64,000 nucleotides of DNA from CABQCM01 sp965145485 (GCA_965145485.1 CBCTCU010000001.1:117738-181737), one strand, 5' to 3'. Counted from the first letter of the stretch, positions 1 to 8,274 are shown. Program-made: numbers and translations. Notes: generated from the letters alone by a model not told the origin.

Positions 1-1
1 T

Positions 2-181
2 GCAGCCGCAGCGCATTACGGCATCGATTTGGGCCGTTCGGTGATGATCGGCGATCGGATGAGCGATCGCATGGCCGGCATGCGGGCCGGTGTAGGGCAA
101 TGTATCCTGCTTCCCCGCCGGCGCGGGCGGCTGGCGCGCCCCCGTCTGGAAGGGATGAGAGTGGAAAAGGGGGAATGGTAA
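2..181 (+). CDS. GmhB-like HAD phosphatase, C-terminal part (5' end outside window)
   Basis: Open from the window edge to TAA at 179-181. The visible 59 residues contain the late HAD motif (VMIGDRMSDRMAGMRAGVG), with the acidic residues that bind Mg2+ after the GD pair, as in D-glycero-D-manno-heptose 1,7-bisphosphate 7-phosphatase (GmhB) and histidinol-phosphatase relatives. The tail is basic (PRRRGRLARPR). Its stop overlaps the start of the next gene, a HldE-type nucleotidyltransferase, so the pair probably belongs to a sugar-phosphate activation pathway such as ADP- or GDP-heptose. The catalytic N-terminal DxD motif is outside the window, so substrate cannot be judged. Confidence 0.7.
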   Translation, partial: AAAAHYGIDLGRSVMIGDRMSDRMAGMRAGVGQCILLPRRRGRLARPRLEGMRVEKGEW

Positions 182-630
182 TGATATGGAGCATGGCCTC
201 CCTGGCCGGCCTGCGCGCGGCAGGCGAGGGGAAACGCCTGGTGGCCGCCTGCGGGTGCTTTGATATCTTTCACATCGGGCATCTTGAGTACCTTCAGGGG
301 GCAAAAAAGCTGGGGGACCGGCTGATTGTAGGGGTGAATTCCGATGGCTCGGTCTACCGAAACAAGGGAAGATACCCCCATTTTTGCCAGGATGACCGCA
401 TGGCGCTGCTTTGCGCCATCGATGTGGTGGACGATGTCGTCTGTTTTGACAGCCTCACCTTTTCCCCCGTGCTGGAGCAGCTGCGCCCTCAGGTTTTTGC
501 ACGGGGGGTGGACGCCGGGCAAAAAGGCTTCCCCGAGCGGGAAACGGTCGAGCGGCTCGGCATCGAGGTCGTCGTGATCGGGGAGGGCAAGCGCGCGTCC
601 TCCCGGCATCTGAGGCCATTTTTGCAGTGA
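181..630 (+). CDS. HldE/RfaE-type sugar-phosphate nucleotidyltransferase
   Basis: A 149-residue cytidylyltransferase-fold protein. Near the N-terminus it has GCFDIFHIGHLEYL, with the HxGH nucleotide-binding signature, then LGDRLIVGVNSDGSV, as in the adenylyltransferase half of HldE and in glycerol-3-phosphate cytidylyltransferases. These transfer a nucleotide to a sugar or polyol phosphate in the cytoplasm. Length fits a stand-alone RfaE2-type enzyme. ATG 181 is chosen because the GGGGG stretch at 168-172 lies about 8 bases upstream; ATG 175 is too close and ATG 193 is possible. It overlaps the stop of the preceding GmhB-like phosphatase by one base, which favours a heptose 1-phosphate substrate. 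The C-terminal ASSRHL replaces the usual STT motif of HldE, so the exact sugar is uncertain. Confidence 0.75.
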   Translation: MIWSMASLAGLRAAGEGKRLVAACGCFDIFHIGHLEYLQGAKKLGDRLIVGVNSDGSVYRNKGRYPHFCQDDRMALLCAIDVVDDVVCFDSLTFSPVLEQLRPQVFARGVDAGQKGFPERETVERLGIEVVVIGEGKRASSRHLRPFLQ

Positions 631-648
631 GGAGGGGTTGCATCCAAC

Positions 649-1803
649 ATGCGTGAGTGCGTTGTGGTAGCGGCCAGGCGAAGCCCGGCGGGCAAAATCC
701 CGGGGCAGCTTAATTTTATTACCGAAACGGAGCTTTTGGCCAGAGTGATGCGCGCCGCGGCGGGAACAGCCGAGGTCGAGGAAGCGGTCGTAGGCTGTTC
801 CTTTCCCATTGAACGCGACAACCTGTGCCGCAAAGCCCTGCTTTCGGCAGGCTTTTCGGCACGCGTCAATGCGTCCACCGTCAGCAAGACCTGCGCCTCC
901 TCCGACGAGGCGCTGCGCATTGGCTATGAACGCATCCTGCTGGGGGAGTGCCGGTGCGTGCTGGTGGGGGGCGTTGAGAAGATCAGCAATTCGCCCTATA
1001 TTCTTCAGGTCATGAAGCGCAATGTGAAACGGCAGCTGCGCGGGCAAACCCTTCACCGGGCGGAGGCCTTCGCCCGGCTGGAGGAGAACGATATGGCCTA
1101 TTTGGCCGAACTGGCCGCCGACCGGCAGGGTATCGCCCGGCGTGAGCAGGACGATTTTACCATAGAGAGCATCCGCCGCGCTCACAGGGCAAGCAGCGAG
1201 GGGCGTTTTATCGATGAGCTGGCCGAAATCGCCTATGAAAAGGATGGGGTATGCTACCGCCTGTGCGCGGACGAGCTGCTCGACAGCGAGCGAACGGCTG
1301 GGGAGATACGCCGGGCACCCGCCATGTTTTTGTGCGACGGGAGCCTTACGCAATACAACGCCGCCCCGGTTTGCGACTGCGCCGCGGCGGTGCTGCTGAT
1401 GGAGCGGGCGCTTGCGGACGAATGCGGTTTGCAGCCCTTGGCGGCCATTCGGTCGGTGGTGCCCCACGCAACCGGCCGAACGGGCTGCTGCATGGAGGAA
1501 TGTGTGGAAAAGCTGCTGCGAATCCATCGCCTGCACCGGCAGGATATCTCGCTGTATGAAGTCAATGAATCCTTTGCCGCGCAGGCCATTTCCACCATAC
1601 GTGCGCTGGGGCTGGAGGATCGTAGGGTGAACGTGCATGGAGGGAATCTGGCGTTGGGTTATCCCATCGGAGCGACCGGCCTGCGTATGCTGGTTACACT
1701 GGTTCATGCGCTCAGACAGCGGGGGGGCCGCCTTGGCCTCAGCGTGATGTGCGCGGGCGGTGCGATGGCCCAGGCTGTTCTGGTGGAGGCCATGGGCTCA
1801 TAG
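649..1803 (+). CDS. Thiolase-family protein with catalytic His replaced by Tyr
   Basis: A 384-residue protein of normal thiolase length. The nucleophilic Cys is Cys82 in VSKTCASSDEAL, NESFA is present near residue 308, and the second catalytic Cys is Cys368 in VMCAGGAM. The motif that normally reads GGAIALGHP reads GGNLALGYP here, so Tyr338 (codon TAT 1660-1662) stands where the His that activates Cys82 belongs. Family members make or cleave 3-ketoacyl-CoA; this one may be impaired or altered. It lies 18 bases after the nucleotidyltransferase, with GAGGAGGGG as ribosome binding site, so it is probably co-transcribed with sugar-activation genes, an odd setting. No acyl-CoA dehydrogenase or hydratase is nearby. 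Confidence 0.8.
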   Translation: MRECVVVAARRSPAGKIPGQLNFITETELLARVMRAAAGTAEVEEAVVGCSFPIERDNLCRKALLSAGFSARVNASTVSKTCASSDEALRIGYERILLGECRCVLVGGVEKISNSPYILQVMKRNVKRQLRGQTLHRAEAFARLEENDMAYLAELAADRQGIARREQDDFTIESIRRAHRASSEGRFIDELAEIAYEKDGVCYRLCADELLDSERTAGEIRRAPAMFLCDGSLTQYNAAPVCDCAAAVLLMERALADECGLQPLAAIRSVVPHATGRTGCCMEECVEKLLRIHRLHRQDISLYEVNESFAAQAISTIRALGLEDRRVNVHGGNLALGYPIGATGLRMLVTLVHALRQRGGRLGLSVMCAGGAMAQAVLVEAMGS

Positions 1804-2258
1804 CCGCGACAGGCCGCCGGCGAGTGGGGAGAGCAGCGGCCTGCTCCGCCTATGGAGCAAACCGTCTATCGGCGTTTCCCATCATTAGGAGGCGACACGA
1901 TGTTGTCCGCGCTGGGCGGAGAGGGCAATGGACGTCTTACCCACCATGCCCCAATTTTATGCTTCCTGCGGGGTACGGCATACTTTACGGCCTTTGAAGG
2001 CTGGGGATGCAGCCGTGAAAGCCGGGCGGATCATGGGTCGTGTGGACACAGGCGCCCCGGCGTTGTCAAGCTGATCGGCGTGAGCGAGAAACGTCCTGTG
2101 CCCGATTTGTGCGCTGCCCGTGGGGGGATCGGATGCTGTGCCGTAAATCTGCGAAGGATGCCGCGGAACGCCATCGTAGCGCGGCTTGGCCCGGCATCCC
2201 TGTATGGGCGATCAGAGGGCTTGCGCGCCTTACCGCCCGCGACGGGGTGAAAAAACAC
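1804..2258. other. Gene-free stretch after the thiolase
   Basis: No coding region with a ribosome binding site and recognisable product is seen here on either strand. No clear terminator was found. Confidence 0.5.
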
Positions 2259-2287
2259 TTGACATTGAAAGCCATGAGGATTATAAT
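2259..2287 (+). promoter_or_regulatory. Consensus sigma-A promoter of leuA
   Basis: TTGACA at 2259-2264 and TATAAT at 2282-2287, both perfect, with a 17-base spacer. Transcription should start near 2294, at the head of the T-box leader. Confidence 0.92.
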
Positions 2288-2293
2288 ACTCTC

Positions 2294-2580
2294 AAATCAT
2301 TCGATCATTGGAAAGACTGTGAAGGGAATAAGATCTCCAGCCGTGAGTTTCAGAGAGCCGGTGGATGGTGCAAACCGGTACCGTGGCGGACGATGCATAG
2401 CTCATCCCGGAGTTGCCTGCCCGAGAAAGCGTAGGGCAGGACGATTGATCCATGTTACGGATCGGGCCTTGTTGGAGGTCTGAAAGAGGGCTGTCGTATT
2501 GTGACAGCTGAAATTGGGTGGTACCGCGTGGAGATTTCTCCCCGCCCCTGTTGATGCAGGGGCGGGGAGTTTTTGTTTTA
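2294..2580 (+). promoter_or_regulatory. T-box leader (leucine) controlling leuA
   Basis: The T-box sequence AAATTGGGTGGTACCGCG lies at 2511-2528 and is an exact family match. Upstream, 2351-2379 has the AGAGAG/GGTG...GTGCAAACCGG pattern of the apical part of Stem I. On its 3' side CTC at 2401-2403 sits at the specifier position, reading as a Leu codon. Uncharged tRNA(Leu) should pair with the specifier and the T-box bulge and favour antitermination, turning on leuA during leucine starvation. The specifier call rests on position and on agreement with the downstream gene, without a computed fold. Confidence 0.93.
2538..2580 (+). terminator. T-box regulatory terminator
   Basis: Perfect 13-bp stem: CTCCCCGCCCCTG at 2538-2550 pairs with CAGGGGCGGGGAG at 2557-2569, with a 6-base loop, followed by TTTTTGTTTT. 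It is the attenuator switched by the T-box. Confidence 0.93.
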
Positions 2581-2846
2581 CCCAAACCGCATCCATGCCC
2601 TCCTTGTGGCGGCAGCATCCCGGTGGTTCGGCTGCTTTTGAGAAACAGGTTTGGGAGCAGCCCGTATCCGGCGGGGCGGCGCGTCTGCCGGGCGTTGGAT
2701 GTCGCCCTCGGCACCGGCTTGCGGCCGCGCGGATGAGGCGCGCCGTATCAATCCTGTGGCAGGGCCGTTTGATTTCCAATGGTTTTTACGCGAGCCTGCG
2801 CCGGCATCAAGCCGGTGATGGCCATCAAGAAGAAAGGATGGGTTTT

Positions 2847-4553
2847 ATGAAAGCAAAGCACGAAAAGTACATTCCATTCCAGCCGGTGGATATCAAAGAC
2901 CGCCAGTGGCCGTCCAAAGTCATTGACCATGCGCCGATATGGTGCAGCGTCGACCTGCGCGACGGAAATCAGGCGTTGGTCGACCCGATGAATCTGGATG
3001 AGAAGCTGCTGATGTTTCATACCCTCTGCGAGATCGGGATCAAAGAGATCGAGGTGGGGTTTCCGTCGGCCAACGACACCGAATATGAGATACTGCGCAC
3101 CCTGATTGAGGATCATCATATCCCCGACGACGTGACCATCCAGGTGCTGGTGCAGGCCCGCCCCCATCTGATCGAGCGGACCTTTGAGGCTATTCGGGGA
3201 GCCAAAAACGTTATTTTTCATTTTTACAATTCCATCTCCACCCTGCAGCGCAAGGTGGTGTTTCACACCGATATCGCCGGGGTGGAGCAGATCGCCGTCG
3301 AAGGCGCGCGCTTGATCCGCGAGCTGTCGCAAAAGGCGATCGACGGCGGCATGAATCTCCGCTTTGAATATTCGCCCGAGAGCTTTTCCGGGACCGAGCC
3401 GGATTATGCCGTACGGGTCTGCTCGAGTGTGATGAAAGAGCTTGGCTCCACCCCGCAAAATCCGGTCATCCTCAACCTTCCGTCCACTGTGGAGGGGAGT
3501 ACACCCAACGGTTTTGCCGATCAGATCGAATATTTCTGCACCCACCTGCCCAATCGGGAGAGCGCCATCGTCAGCGTGCATCCCCACAACGACCGGGGCA
3601 CGGCGGTTGCGGCGGCCGAGCTCGCGCTTCTGGCCGGGGCCGAGCGCATCGAGGGCACCCTGTTTGGAAATGGGGAGCGCACCGGCAACGTCGATCTGGT
3701 GACGCTGGCGATGAATATGTACACCCAGGGGGTCGATCCCAAGCTTGACTTCAGCCACATCAACCATGTCAAGGAGGTCTATGAAAAGACCACCAAAATG
3801 AAGGTCGGCGAACGCCACCCCTATGCCGGTACGCTGGTGTTCACCGCTTTCTCCGGCTCCCACCAGGACGCGATCAACAAGGGTACGAGCTATATGCACG
3901 AGCACGGCGGGGATTACTGGGAGATACCCTATCTGCCCATCGACCCGGCCGACGTCGGGCGGGAATACGAGCCCATTATCCGCATCAACAGCCAGTCGGG
4001 CAAGGGCGGCGCGGCCTATGTGCTGTACAACGAGTTTGGCTATAACCTGCCCAAGGCCATGCATCCCGAGTTCGGCGCTGTGGTCAAGGCGGCCTGCGAT
4101 GCTTTGGGAACCGAGCTTTCGAGCGAGCAGCTGTTTGAGCTGTTTAAAAAAGAGTACATCGACGTCGACTCTCCCTACCGCCTCGAGAGGCACAAATTCC
4201 ACGAGCAGTCGCATGACGGCGAGACTTTGGTCGATTTTGAAGGTTCGCTGGGCATCGACGGGCGGCATGTCCCGATTGAGGGCGAGGGGAACGGGCCGAT
4301 CGACGCCTTCTTCAACGCCCTCAAGAGGGTGGGAATCCAGGGATACGAGTTTGTCTCCTATCACGAGCATGCCATTTCTTCCGGTTCGGACTCCAAGGCC
4401 ATCGCTTACATTGAACTCAAGAAGCCAGATGGAGAGAATATTTTTGGCGTCGGTATTTCCCATAACATCAACCTTGCCTCCCTCCGCGGCGTACTCTGTG
4501 CGATTAACCGGGCCGAGCGGCAAAAGAACGGCCAGGGAAAGGCGCAGGCGTAA
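2847..4553 (+). CDS. leuA: 2-isopropylmalate synthase
   Basis: 568 residues. Condenses acetyl-CoA with 2-oxoisovalerate, the first committed step of leucine synthesis. The N-terminus (KYIPFQPVDIKDRQWP) and length place it in the longer yeast/actinobacterial type of LeuA. LRDGNQALVDPM near residue 40 carries the metal-binding Asp of the TIM barrel, HPHNDRGTA near 245 holds the metal His pair, and GNGERTGNVDL follows. The C-terminal part (EGEGNGPIDAFFNALK onward) is the leucine-sensing regulatory domain. ATG 2847 is preferred over ATG 2838 because AGAAAGGA at 2831-2838 then has proper spacing. Expression is set by the T-box upstream and activity probably by leucine feedback. Confidence 0.95.
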   Translation: MKAKHEKYIPFQPVDIKDRQWPSKVIDHAPIWCSVDLRDGNQALVDPMNLDEKLLMFHTLCEIGIKEIEVGFPSANDTEYEILRTLIEDHHIPDDVTIQVLVQARPHLIERTFEAIRGAKNVIFHFYNSISTLQRKVVFHTDIAGVEQIAVEGARLIRELSQKAIDGGMNLRFEYSPESFSGTEPDYAVRVCSSVMKELGSTPQNPVILNLPSTVEGSTPNGFADQIEYFCTHLPNRESAIVSVHPHNDRGTAVAAAELALLAGAERIEGTLFGNGERTGNVDLVTLAMNMYTQGVDPKLDFSHINHVKEVYEKTTKMKVGERHPYAGTLVFTAFSGSHQDAINKGTSYMHEHGGDYWEIPYLPIDPADVGREYEPIIRINSQSGKGGAAYVLYNEFGYNLPKAMHPEFGAVVKAACDALGTELSSEQLFELFKKEYIDVDSPYRLERHKFHEQSHDGETLVDFEGSLGIDGRHVPIEGEGNGPIDAFFNALKRVGIQGYEFVSYHEHAISSGSDSKAIAYIELKKPDGENIFGVGISHNINLASLRGVLCAINRAERQKNGQGKAQA

Positions 4554-5127
4554 CGCGGCGTGACGGCGTAAGGACCAGAGACGGATATCGGGGGAATGCT
4601 CGGCTGCTCGGATACCTTGGCTTCACCGCGCCTTGCGATGCTTGCCAAAGAGGCCTGATCCCGGCCGCCCTTCGATGGGCGGGGCCTCCGCCCGTGGTAT
4701 GCCCCACCGAAAAAGCCATATGGTAAGGTCGTTCGGCCATATCCATGGACGGCGCATCCGCAGGCAAAATAGGGATCGGCCGTGCACAAGCGAGCTATGC
4801 GCTTACTGTTCCTTTTGGCACAGGGCGTCGTTTCGCGTTGAGGCCGTCCGCTGCGTATGCCCCCAGTACGATGCCTGCCTTGTTGGACAAAATGGGAAAT
4901 CCGATTTGCCCGTGCCAATCCATTGCATTCGGTGGAGGACCTATCAGTGGAACAAAGCGGCGATCCACGCCTGCCCGTCCGCAGATGATTGTGCGTTGGA
5001 TACGGTTGCATGGAATAAGCCAGATATGATATCATGAATGGTAGAAAGAATTGCGCCTTGCAGGCAGGCGGCATGCTTGCAGGCGAAAAAAAGCGGGGCT
5101 TCCTTTCCCGCGCGAGAGGGTGAAATG
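4554..5127. other. leuA-leuB intergenic region
   Basis: 574 bases without a convincing gene. A possible weak promoter, TTGCAT at 5006-5011 with TATCAT at 5030-5035 (18-base spacer), may serve leuB. leuC and leuD are not present between the two genes or elsewhere in the window. Confidence 0.4.
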
Positions 5128-6201
5128 ATGAAACAATATACCATTGCTTTGCTGGAGGGCGACGGCATCGGCCCGGAGATCGTCGCGCAGGCGGTCCGGG
5201 TTTTGTCGGCGGCAGCAGAACGGTTCGGTTTTTCGTTGGATTACCGCCACGCCCTGCTGGGGGGCGCGGCCATCGATCAGACCGGCGGCCCGTTGCCGGA
5301 GGATACCGTGCGCACCTGCCTGTCGTGCGACGCGGTGCTCCTCGGCGCGGTAGGCGGCCCCAAATGGGACGCCTGCAAGGGGGATCAGCGGCCCGAGGCC
5401 GGCCTGCTTGGCATCCGCTCGGCCTTGTCGCTGTTTGCCAACCTGCGCCCGGCCAAGATTTTCGGGCCGCTTGCCAGCGCTTCCCCCCTGCGCCCCGAGA
5501 TCATCGGCGATGCGCTCGACGTGCTTGTCGTGCGGGAGCTGACGGGAGGAATCTATTTTGGCGAGCGGGGCCGGTCGGGAAGCGGCGCAGACGAAGCTGC
5601 CTACGATACCGAGCGGTATACGGTGCGGGAAATCGAGCGCATCGCGCGGGTGGCATTCGAGGCCGCCAGAGGAAGAAGAAAACACCTCACCTCAGTGGAT
5701 AAGGCCAACGTGCTCGAATCCTCCCGCTTGTGGCGCAGTACGCTGACCGCTCTGGCGGCCGAGTATCCGGATGTGACCTTGGATCATCTGTATGTGGACA
5801 ACGCCGCCATGCAGCTGGTGGTTCACCCCCGGCAGTTCGACGTCATTGTTACCTCCAATTTGTTTGGCGATATTTTATCGGACGAAGCCAGCGTGATCAG
5901 CGGGTCGATCGGTATGCTTCCCTCCGCCAGCCTGGGGGAGGGGAGACTGGGGCTTTATGAGCCCATCCACGGCTCGGCTCCTGACCTTGCGGGGAAAGGC
6001 GTGGCCAATCCGTTGGCGACCATTTTGTCCGCCGCCATGTTGCTGCGCTATTCCCTGGGGGAGGACGAGGCGGCCGGCCGGGTGGAGCAGGCGGTAGTAC
6101 AGGCTCTCGACCGCGTCCGCACGCCCGACATTTTGTCAAACAGCGGCTTGCCCGTGGTTTCCACCGAAGAAATGGGAAGCCTGGTCGTCCAACTGCTGTA
6201 G
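5128..6201 (+). CDS. leuB: 3-isopropylmalate dehydrogenase
   Basis: 357 residues, usual family length. Oxidatively decarboxylates 3-isopropylmalate with NAD+ in leucine synthesis. Starts with IALLEGDGIGPEIV; LLGAVGGPKWD and RPEAGLLGIRSALSLFANLRP carry the substrate-binding Arg residues; VRELTGGIYFGERG and SVDKANVLESSRLWR are classical; VTSNLFGDILSDEASVISGS holds the Mg2+ Asp pair; EPIHGSAPDLAGKGVANP ends the NAD site. ATG 5128 is favoured, with GAGAGGGTG at 5114-5122 as ribosome binding site; ATG 5125 is adjacent and in the same frame. It follows leuA on the same strand but 574 bases away. Confidence 0.95.
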   Translation: MKQYTIALLEGDGIGPEIVAQAVRVLSAAAERFGFSLDYRHALLGGAAIDQTGGPLPEDTVRTCLSCDAVLLGAVGGPKWDACKGDQRPEAGLLGIRSALSLFANLRPAKIFGPLASASPLRPEIIGDALDVLVVRELTGGIYFGERGRSGSGADEAAYDTERYTVREIERIARVAFEAARGRRKHLTSVDKANVLESSRLWRSTLTALAAEYPDVTLDHLYVDNAAMQLVVHPRQFDVIVTSNLFGDILSDEASVISGSIGMLPSASLGEGRLGLYEPIHGSAPDLAGKGVANPLATILSAAMLLRYSLGEDEAAGRVEQAVVQALDRVRTPDILSNSGLPVVSTEEMGSLVVQLL

Positions 6202-6498
6202 CCGCTGTGGCGGCTTTGGGCCGGTATGCCTTGTGTTTGTTTCATCTCGCTCCGTTAACTTGGCTTGCGGGACGATGGGGCGGCCGGCCGGATGCCCCTA
6301 CCCGTCGATCTCATTGTACTGCCCTGTTACGGATATCGCTCCGGTTTCTGGCATGCTCGGCAACAAAAGCGGGCCTGGCGGCTTGGCCCAGGGCCAGAGC
6401 AGCCCTCCTATCCAACTTCACGCGGGCGCGGGAAAGCACGGACGGCGGGGATGTGAATTTGATATATTTAAGGGCAAAATGATCAAAAAAACAATTTA
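6202..6498. other. Gene-free stretch after leuB
   Basis: No gene, RNA or clear terminator recognised; it ends at the promoter beginning at 6499. Confidence 0.5.
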
Positions 6499-6527
6499 TT
6501 GACTTTTAAAATAGGCTATGATATATT
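6499..6527 (+). promoter_or_regulatory. Promoter of the RRXRR-like hypothetical gene
   Basis: TTGACT at 6499-6504 and TATATT at 6522-6527, spacer 17. The predicted start near 6533 gives a leader of about 65 bases. Confidence 0.75.
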
Positions 6528-6540
6528 AAATTTGTGGGTT

Positions 6541-6620
6541 GGGGGAGACACCCATCGCAAAAAACGCAAGCCACACAACCTATCGCCGGTGCAAAGGGGA
6601 TGACACCCATTACAAAAAAC
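6541..6620 (+). repeat. Imperfect 25-base direct repeat spanning the start codon
   Basis: Copies at 6541-6565 and 6596-6620 match at 21 of 25 positions, with a 55-base period. Both share GACACCCAT followed by CAAAAAAC. Only the second copy holds ATG (6600). The repeat covers the leader and the first codons of the following gene, so it may be a duplicated translational control region. Confidence 0.7.
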
Positions 6621-7214
6621 ATAGTTGTACTCGACGGTCAGGGCAACGTATTGGAAGCAACGTATTTTAAGCGAGCCAGAGGGCTTGTCAAACATGGCAG
6701 GGCACGCTTTGTGGACGAAAATACGATTTGCCTTGCGTGTCCGCCAAATCAAAATTTGGAGGGTCACAGCATGAATCAGGATACCATCCATGCAAACGAT
6801 ATACAGCAGACGGAAGCCGCACGGCCGGAGCCGGCCTTAACGATGGAATATCTGCTGGGCCAGATTGAGAAGGTGACTGCCCAGACCAATCACCTTCAGG
6901 AGGCCATCGCGGCGCTGCGCGACATGGGCGACGGGGAAAATGCCGAGGGGATGAGCGTAGGCAATACGCTGGGCCCGGCGAAGGCCGCAGCCATCGGCGA
7001 CGTGGTGCGGTGTCGTGAGACGACCAACCAGCAGCTATTAAAGCTGTATGAAAAAATGTACGACGACCTTAAACCAGCGCCTGTGAGCGAGGATATACGC
7101 AAGCTGCAGCAGCTTGCCCAGATGCTCGAGCACATGCCGCCCGAGACTGCCGCGTCGATTTTGCAAAAAGCCTCGCAGCAAATGTTTGTCCGCGCGGGAT
7201 GTCCACCCGTGTAA
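6600..7214 (+). CDS. Conserved hypothetical protein with RRXRR-like N-terminal segment and helical tail
   Basis: 204 residues. Residues 7-50 (VVLDGQGNVLEATYFKRARGLVKHGRARFVDENTICLACPP in parts) resemble short clostridial hypotheticals and, in the pattern D-x-x-G-x...RAR-x-L-x-x-G-x-A, the RRXRR N-terminal domain of IscB/HNH nucleases. No HNH or RuvC motif follows. The rest is rich in Ala, Glu, Gln and Leu and probably helical or coiled coil (ILGQIEKVTAQ-like heptads near 80-110). ATG 6600 is taken; AAAGGGG abuts it directly, an unusually short spacing, and GTG 6534 would be nearly leaderless. Single gene with its own promoter and terminator. Function unknown. Confidence 0.72.
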   Translation: MTPITKNIVVLDGQGNVLEATYFKRARGLVKHGRARFVDENTICLACPPNQNLEGHSMNQDTIHANDIQQTEAARPEPALTMEYLLGQIEKVTAQTNHLQEAIAALRDMGDGENAEGMSVGNTLGPAKAAAIGDVVRCRETTNQQLLKLYEKMYDDLKPAPVSEDIRKLQQLAQMLEHMPPETAASILQKASQQMFVRAGCPPV

Positions 7215-7230
7215 TATCCTATCTATCCGG

Positions 7231-7262
7231 GCCGGAGCAGGCGACGCCTGCTCCGGCTTTTT
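7231..7262 (+). terminator. Rho-independent terminator
   Basis: GCCGGAGCAGGCG (7231-7243) pairs perfectly with CGCCTGCTCCGGC (7245-7257), followed by a T run to 7262. It closes the hypothetical gene ending at 7214. Confidence 0.92.
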
Positions 7263-7767
7263 CCGCACAAAGCCAGAGAAATCACTAGCCCAACCGGACG
7301 CAGAATGGATTTTTACAGGCTGGTTTTTCGGGGGATAGCCGGTATCGAATGTGATAACAGTTTCACGCTGCCGGGCGAGGCGGCTTCCCCCATTTGCCGG
7401 TGGCGGGGGGATGGGAAGCAAGGCTCGATGTCGGCCTGCCTGGAGCGGGCTAGACCACGGCGGGCCCTTCCAGTGCCTGTGCGGTCCACCCGTTGGTCGA
7501 ATGAACTGCGGTTTCACTGACCCCGTTTCTGGCAGGCGATGCGCTGCCCTTCCCTTCTCAGCAAAGCAAAAGGATTTGCCATTGCGGCCGCCGGCGGGCG
7601 ATACCCGCTCGGGTCCCTTTGGCGCACAAAACCCGTATCGGGGGCAAGTACGTTCTTTTGCATAGAGCCTTGGATGCAGCGGCCGGGCGTTTTTGAAGTG
7701 TGGATAGCATATTCCTCCCAAACGATTCGTATACATGAGTGAATGGACAAGAATCGGGAGGATTGCC
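7263..7767. other. Gene-free stretch before bofA
   Basis: About 500 bases with no supported gene. Close to bofA, ATATT at 7709-7713 and TATACAT at 7730-7736 are a loose match to a sigma-E-type promoter, which would suit a sporulation gene; this is speculative. Confidence 0.4.
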
Positions 7768-8037
7768 ATGGTTACCATTTTGAAGTATCTCGTTATTGCC
7801 GCCATCGTCGTCGCATCCTTGGTGGTACTGGTTACCGCCTTCCGCCGGGGGAAGGGGGTGCGCACCCTGTGCTGGTCGGCGGTCAGCGGCTTGGCTGCAT
7901 TGTGCGTGGTGGCCCTGATTGGCCGCTTTACCGTTTTTACGCTGGCCGTCAACGCCTGGAGCGTCCTATGCTCGGCGGTTATGGGTGTGCCGGGCGTTTT
8001 GCTCATGCTGGCGATCAAATTTATCTGGGTGCTGTAA
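7768..8037 (+). CDS. bofA: BofA-family protein (pro-sigma-K processing inhibitor)
   Basis: 89 residues, same size as Bacillus BofA. Two hydrophobic spans (about residues 4-23 and 33-52) precede the diagnostic C-terminal hydrophobic block, FTVFTLAVNAWSVLCSAVMG, with GVPGVLLML after it. In Bacillus, BofA sits with SpoIVFA in the forespore outer membrane and holds the SpoIVFB protease inactive. In Clostridia the family is kept but the role is less clear. ATG 7768 has GGGAGG 6 bases upstream. A strong terminator follows within 11 bases, so it is monocistronic. Confidence 0.87.
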   Translation: MVTILKYLVIAAIVVASLVVLVTAFRRGKGVRTLCWSAVSGLAALCVVALIGRFTVFTLAVNAWSVLCSAVMGVPGVLLMLAIKFIWVL

Positions 8038-8047
8038 TACGGACGCA

Positions 8048-8087
8048 AAACCGGCTGTTCCCACCCTGCGGAGGGGACAGCCGGTTT
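8048..8087 (+). terminator. Terminator of bofA
   Basis: AAACCGGCTGTTCCC (8048-8062) pairs with GGGGACAGCCGGTTT (8073-8087) with one mismatch; a T-rich tract follows to 8100. Confidence 0.85.
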
Positions 8088-8274
8088 ATTGTATATTTTT
8101 GCTACACTGCGCGCCGCGCTTTCTGGCGCCCGGCCATGGCGCGTAAGGCCTGCTACGCAACGTGGACGCCGGGTGGAAGCGCATACGCCCTTCCACCAGC
8201 GAACGGGACGACTTTTGCAAGCTGGACAGCCTCTGGTTGCGCCACGGTGCGTTGCAGGATGGACTGCTCTGCTT

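Noticed and set aside
16..1707. Long open minus-strand frame opposite the nucleotidyltransferase and thiolase genes
   Set aside because: No ribosome binding site or recognisable protein; the plus-strand genes have clear family motifs, and high GC leaves long antisense frames open.
1852..2250. 132-codon frame between the thiolase and the T-box
   Set aside because: No recognisable domain and no suitable ribosome binding site.
2748..4523. Long minus-strand frame opposite leuA
   Set aside because: Antisense shadow of a well-supported gene; its composition is not protein-like.
5006..5035. Promoter before leuB
   Set aside because: TTGCAT/TATCAT with 18-base spacing is too weak to list as a feature of its own.
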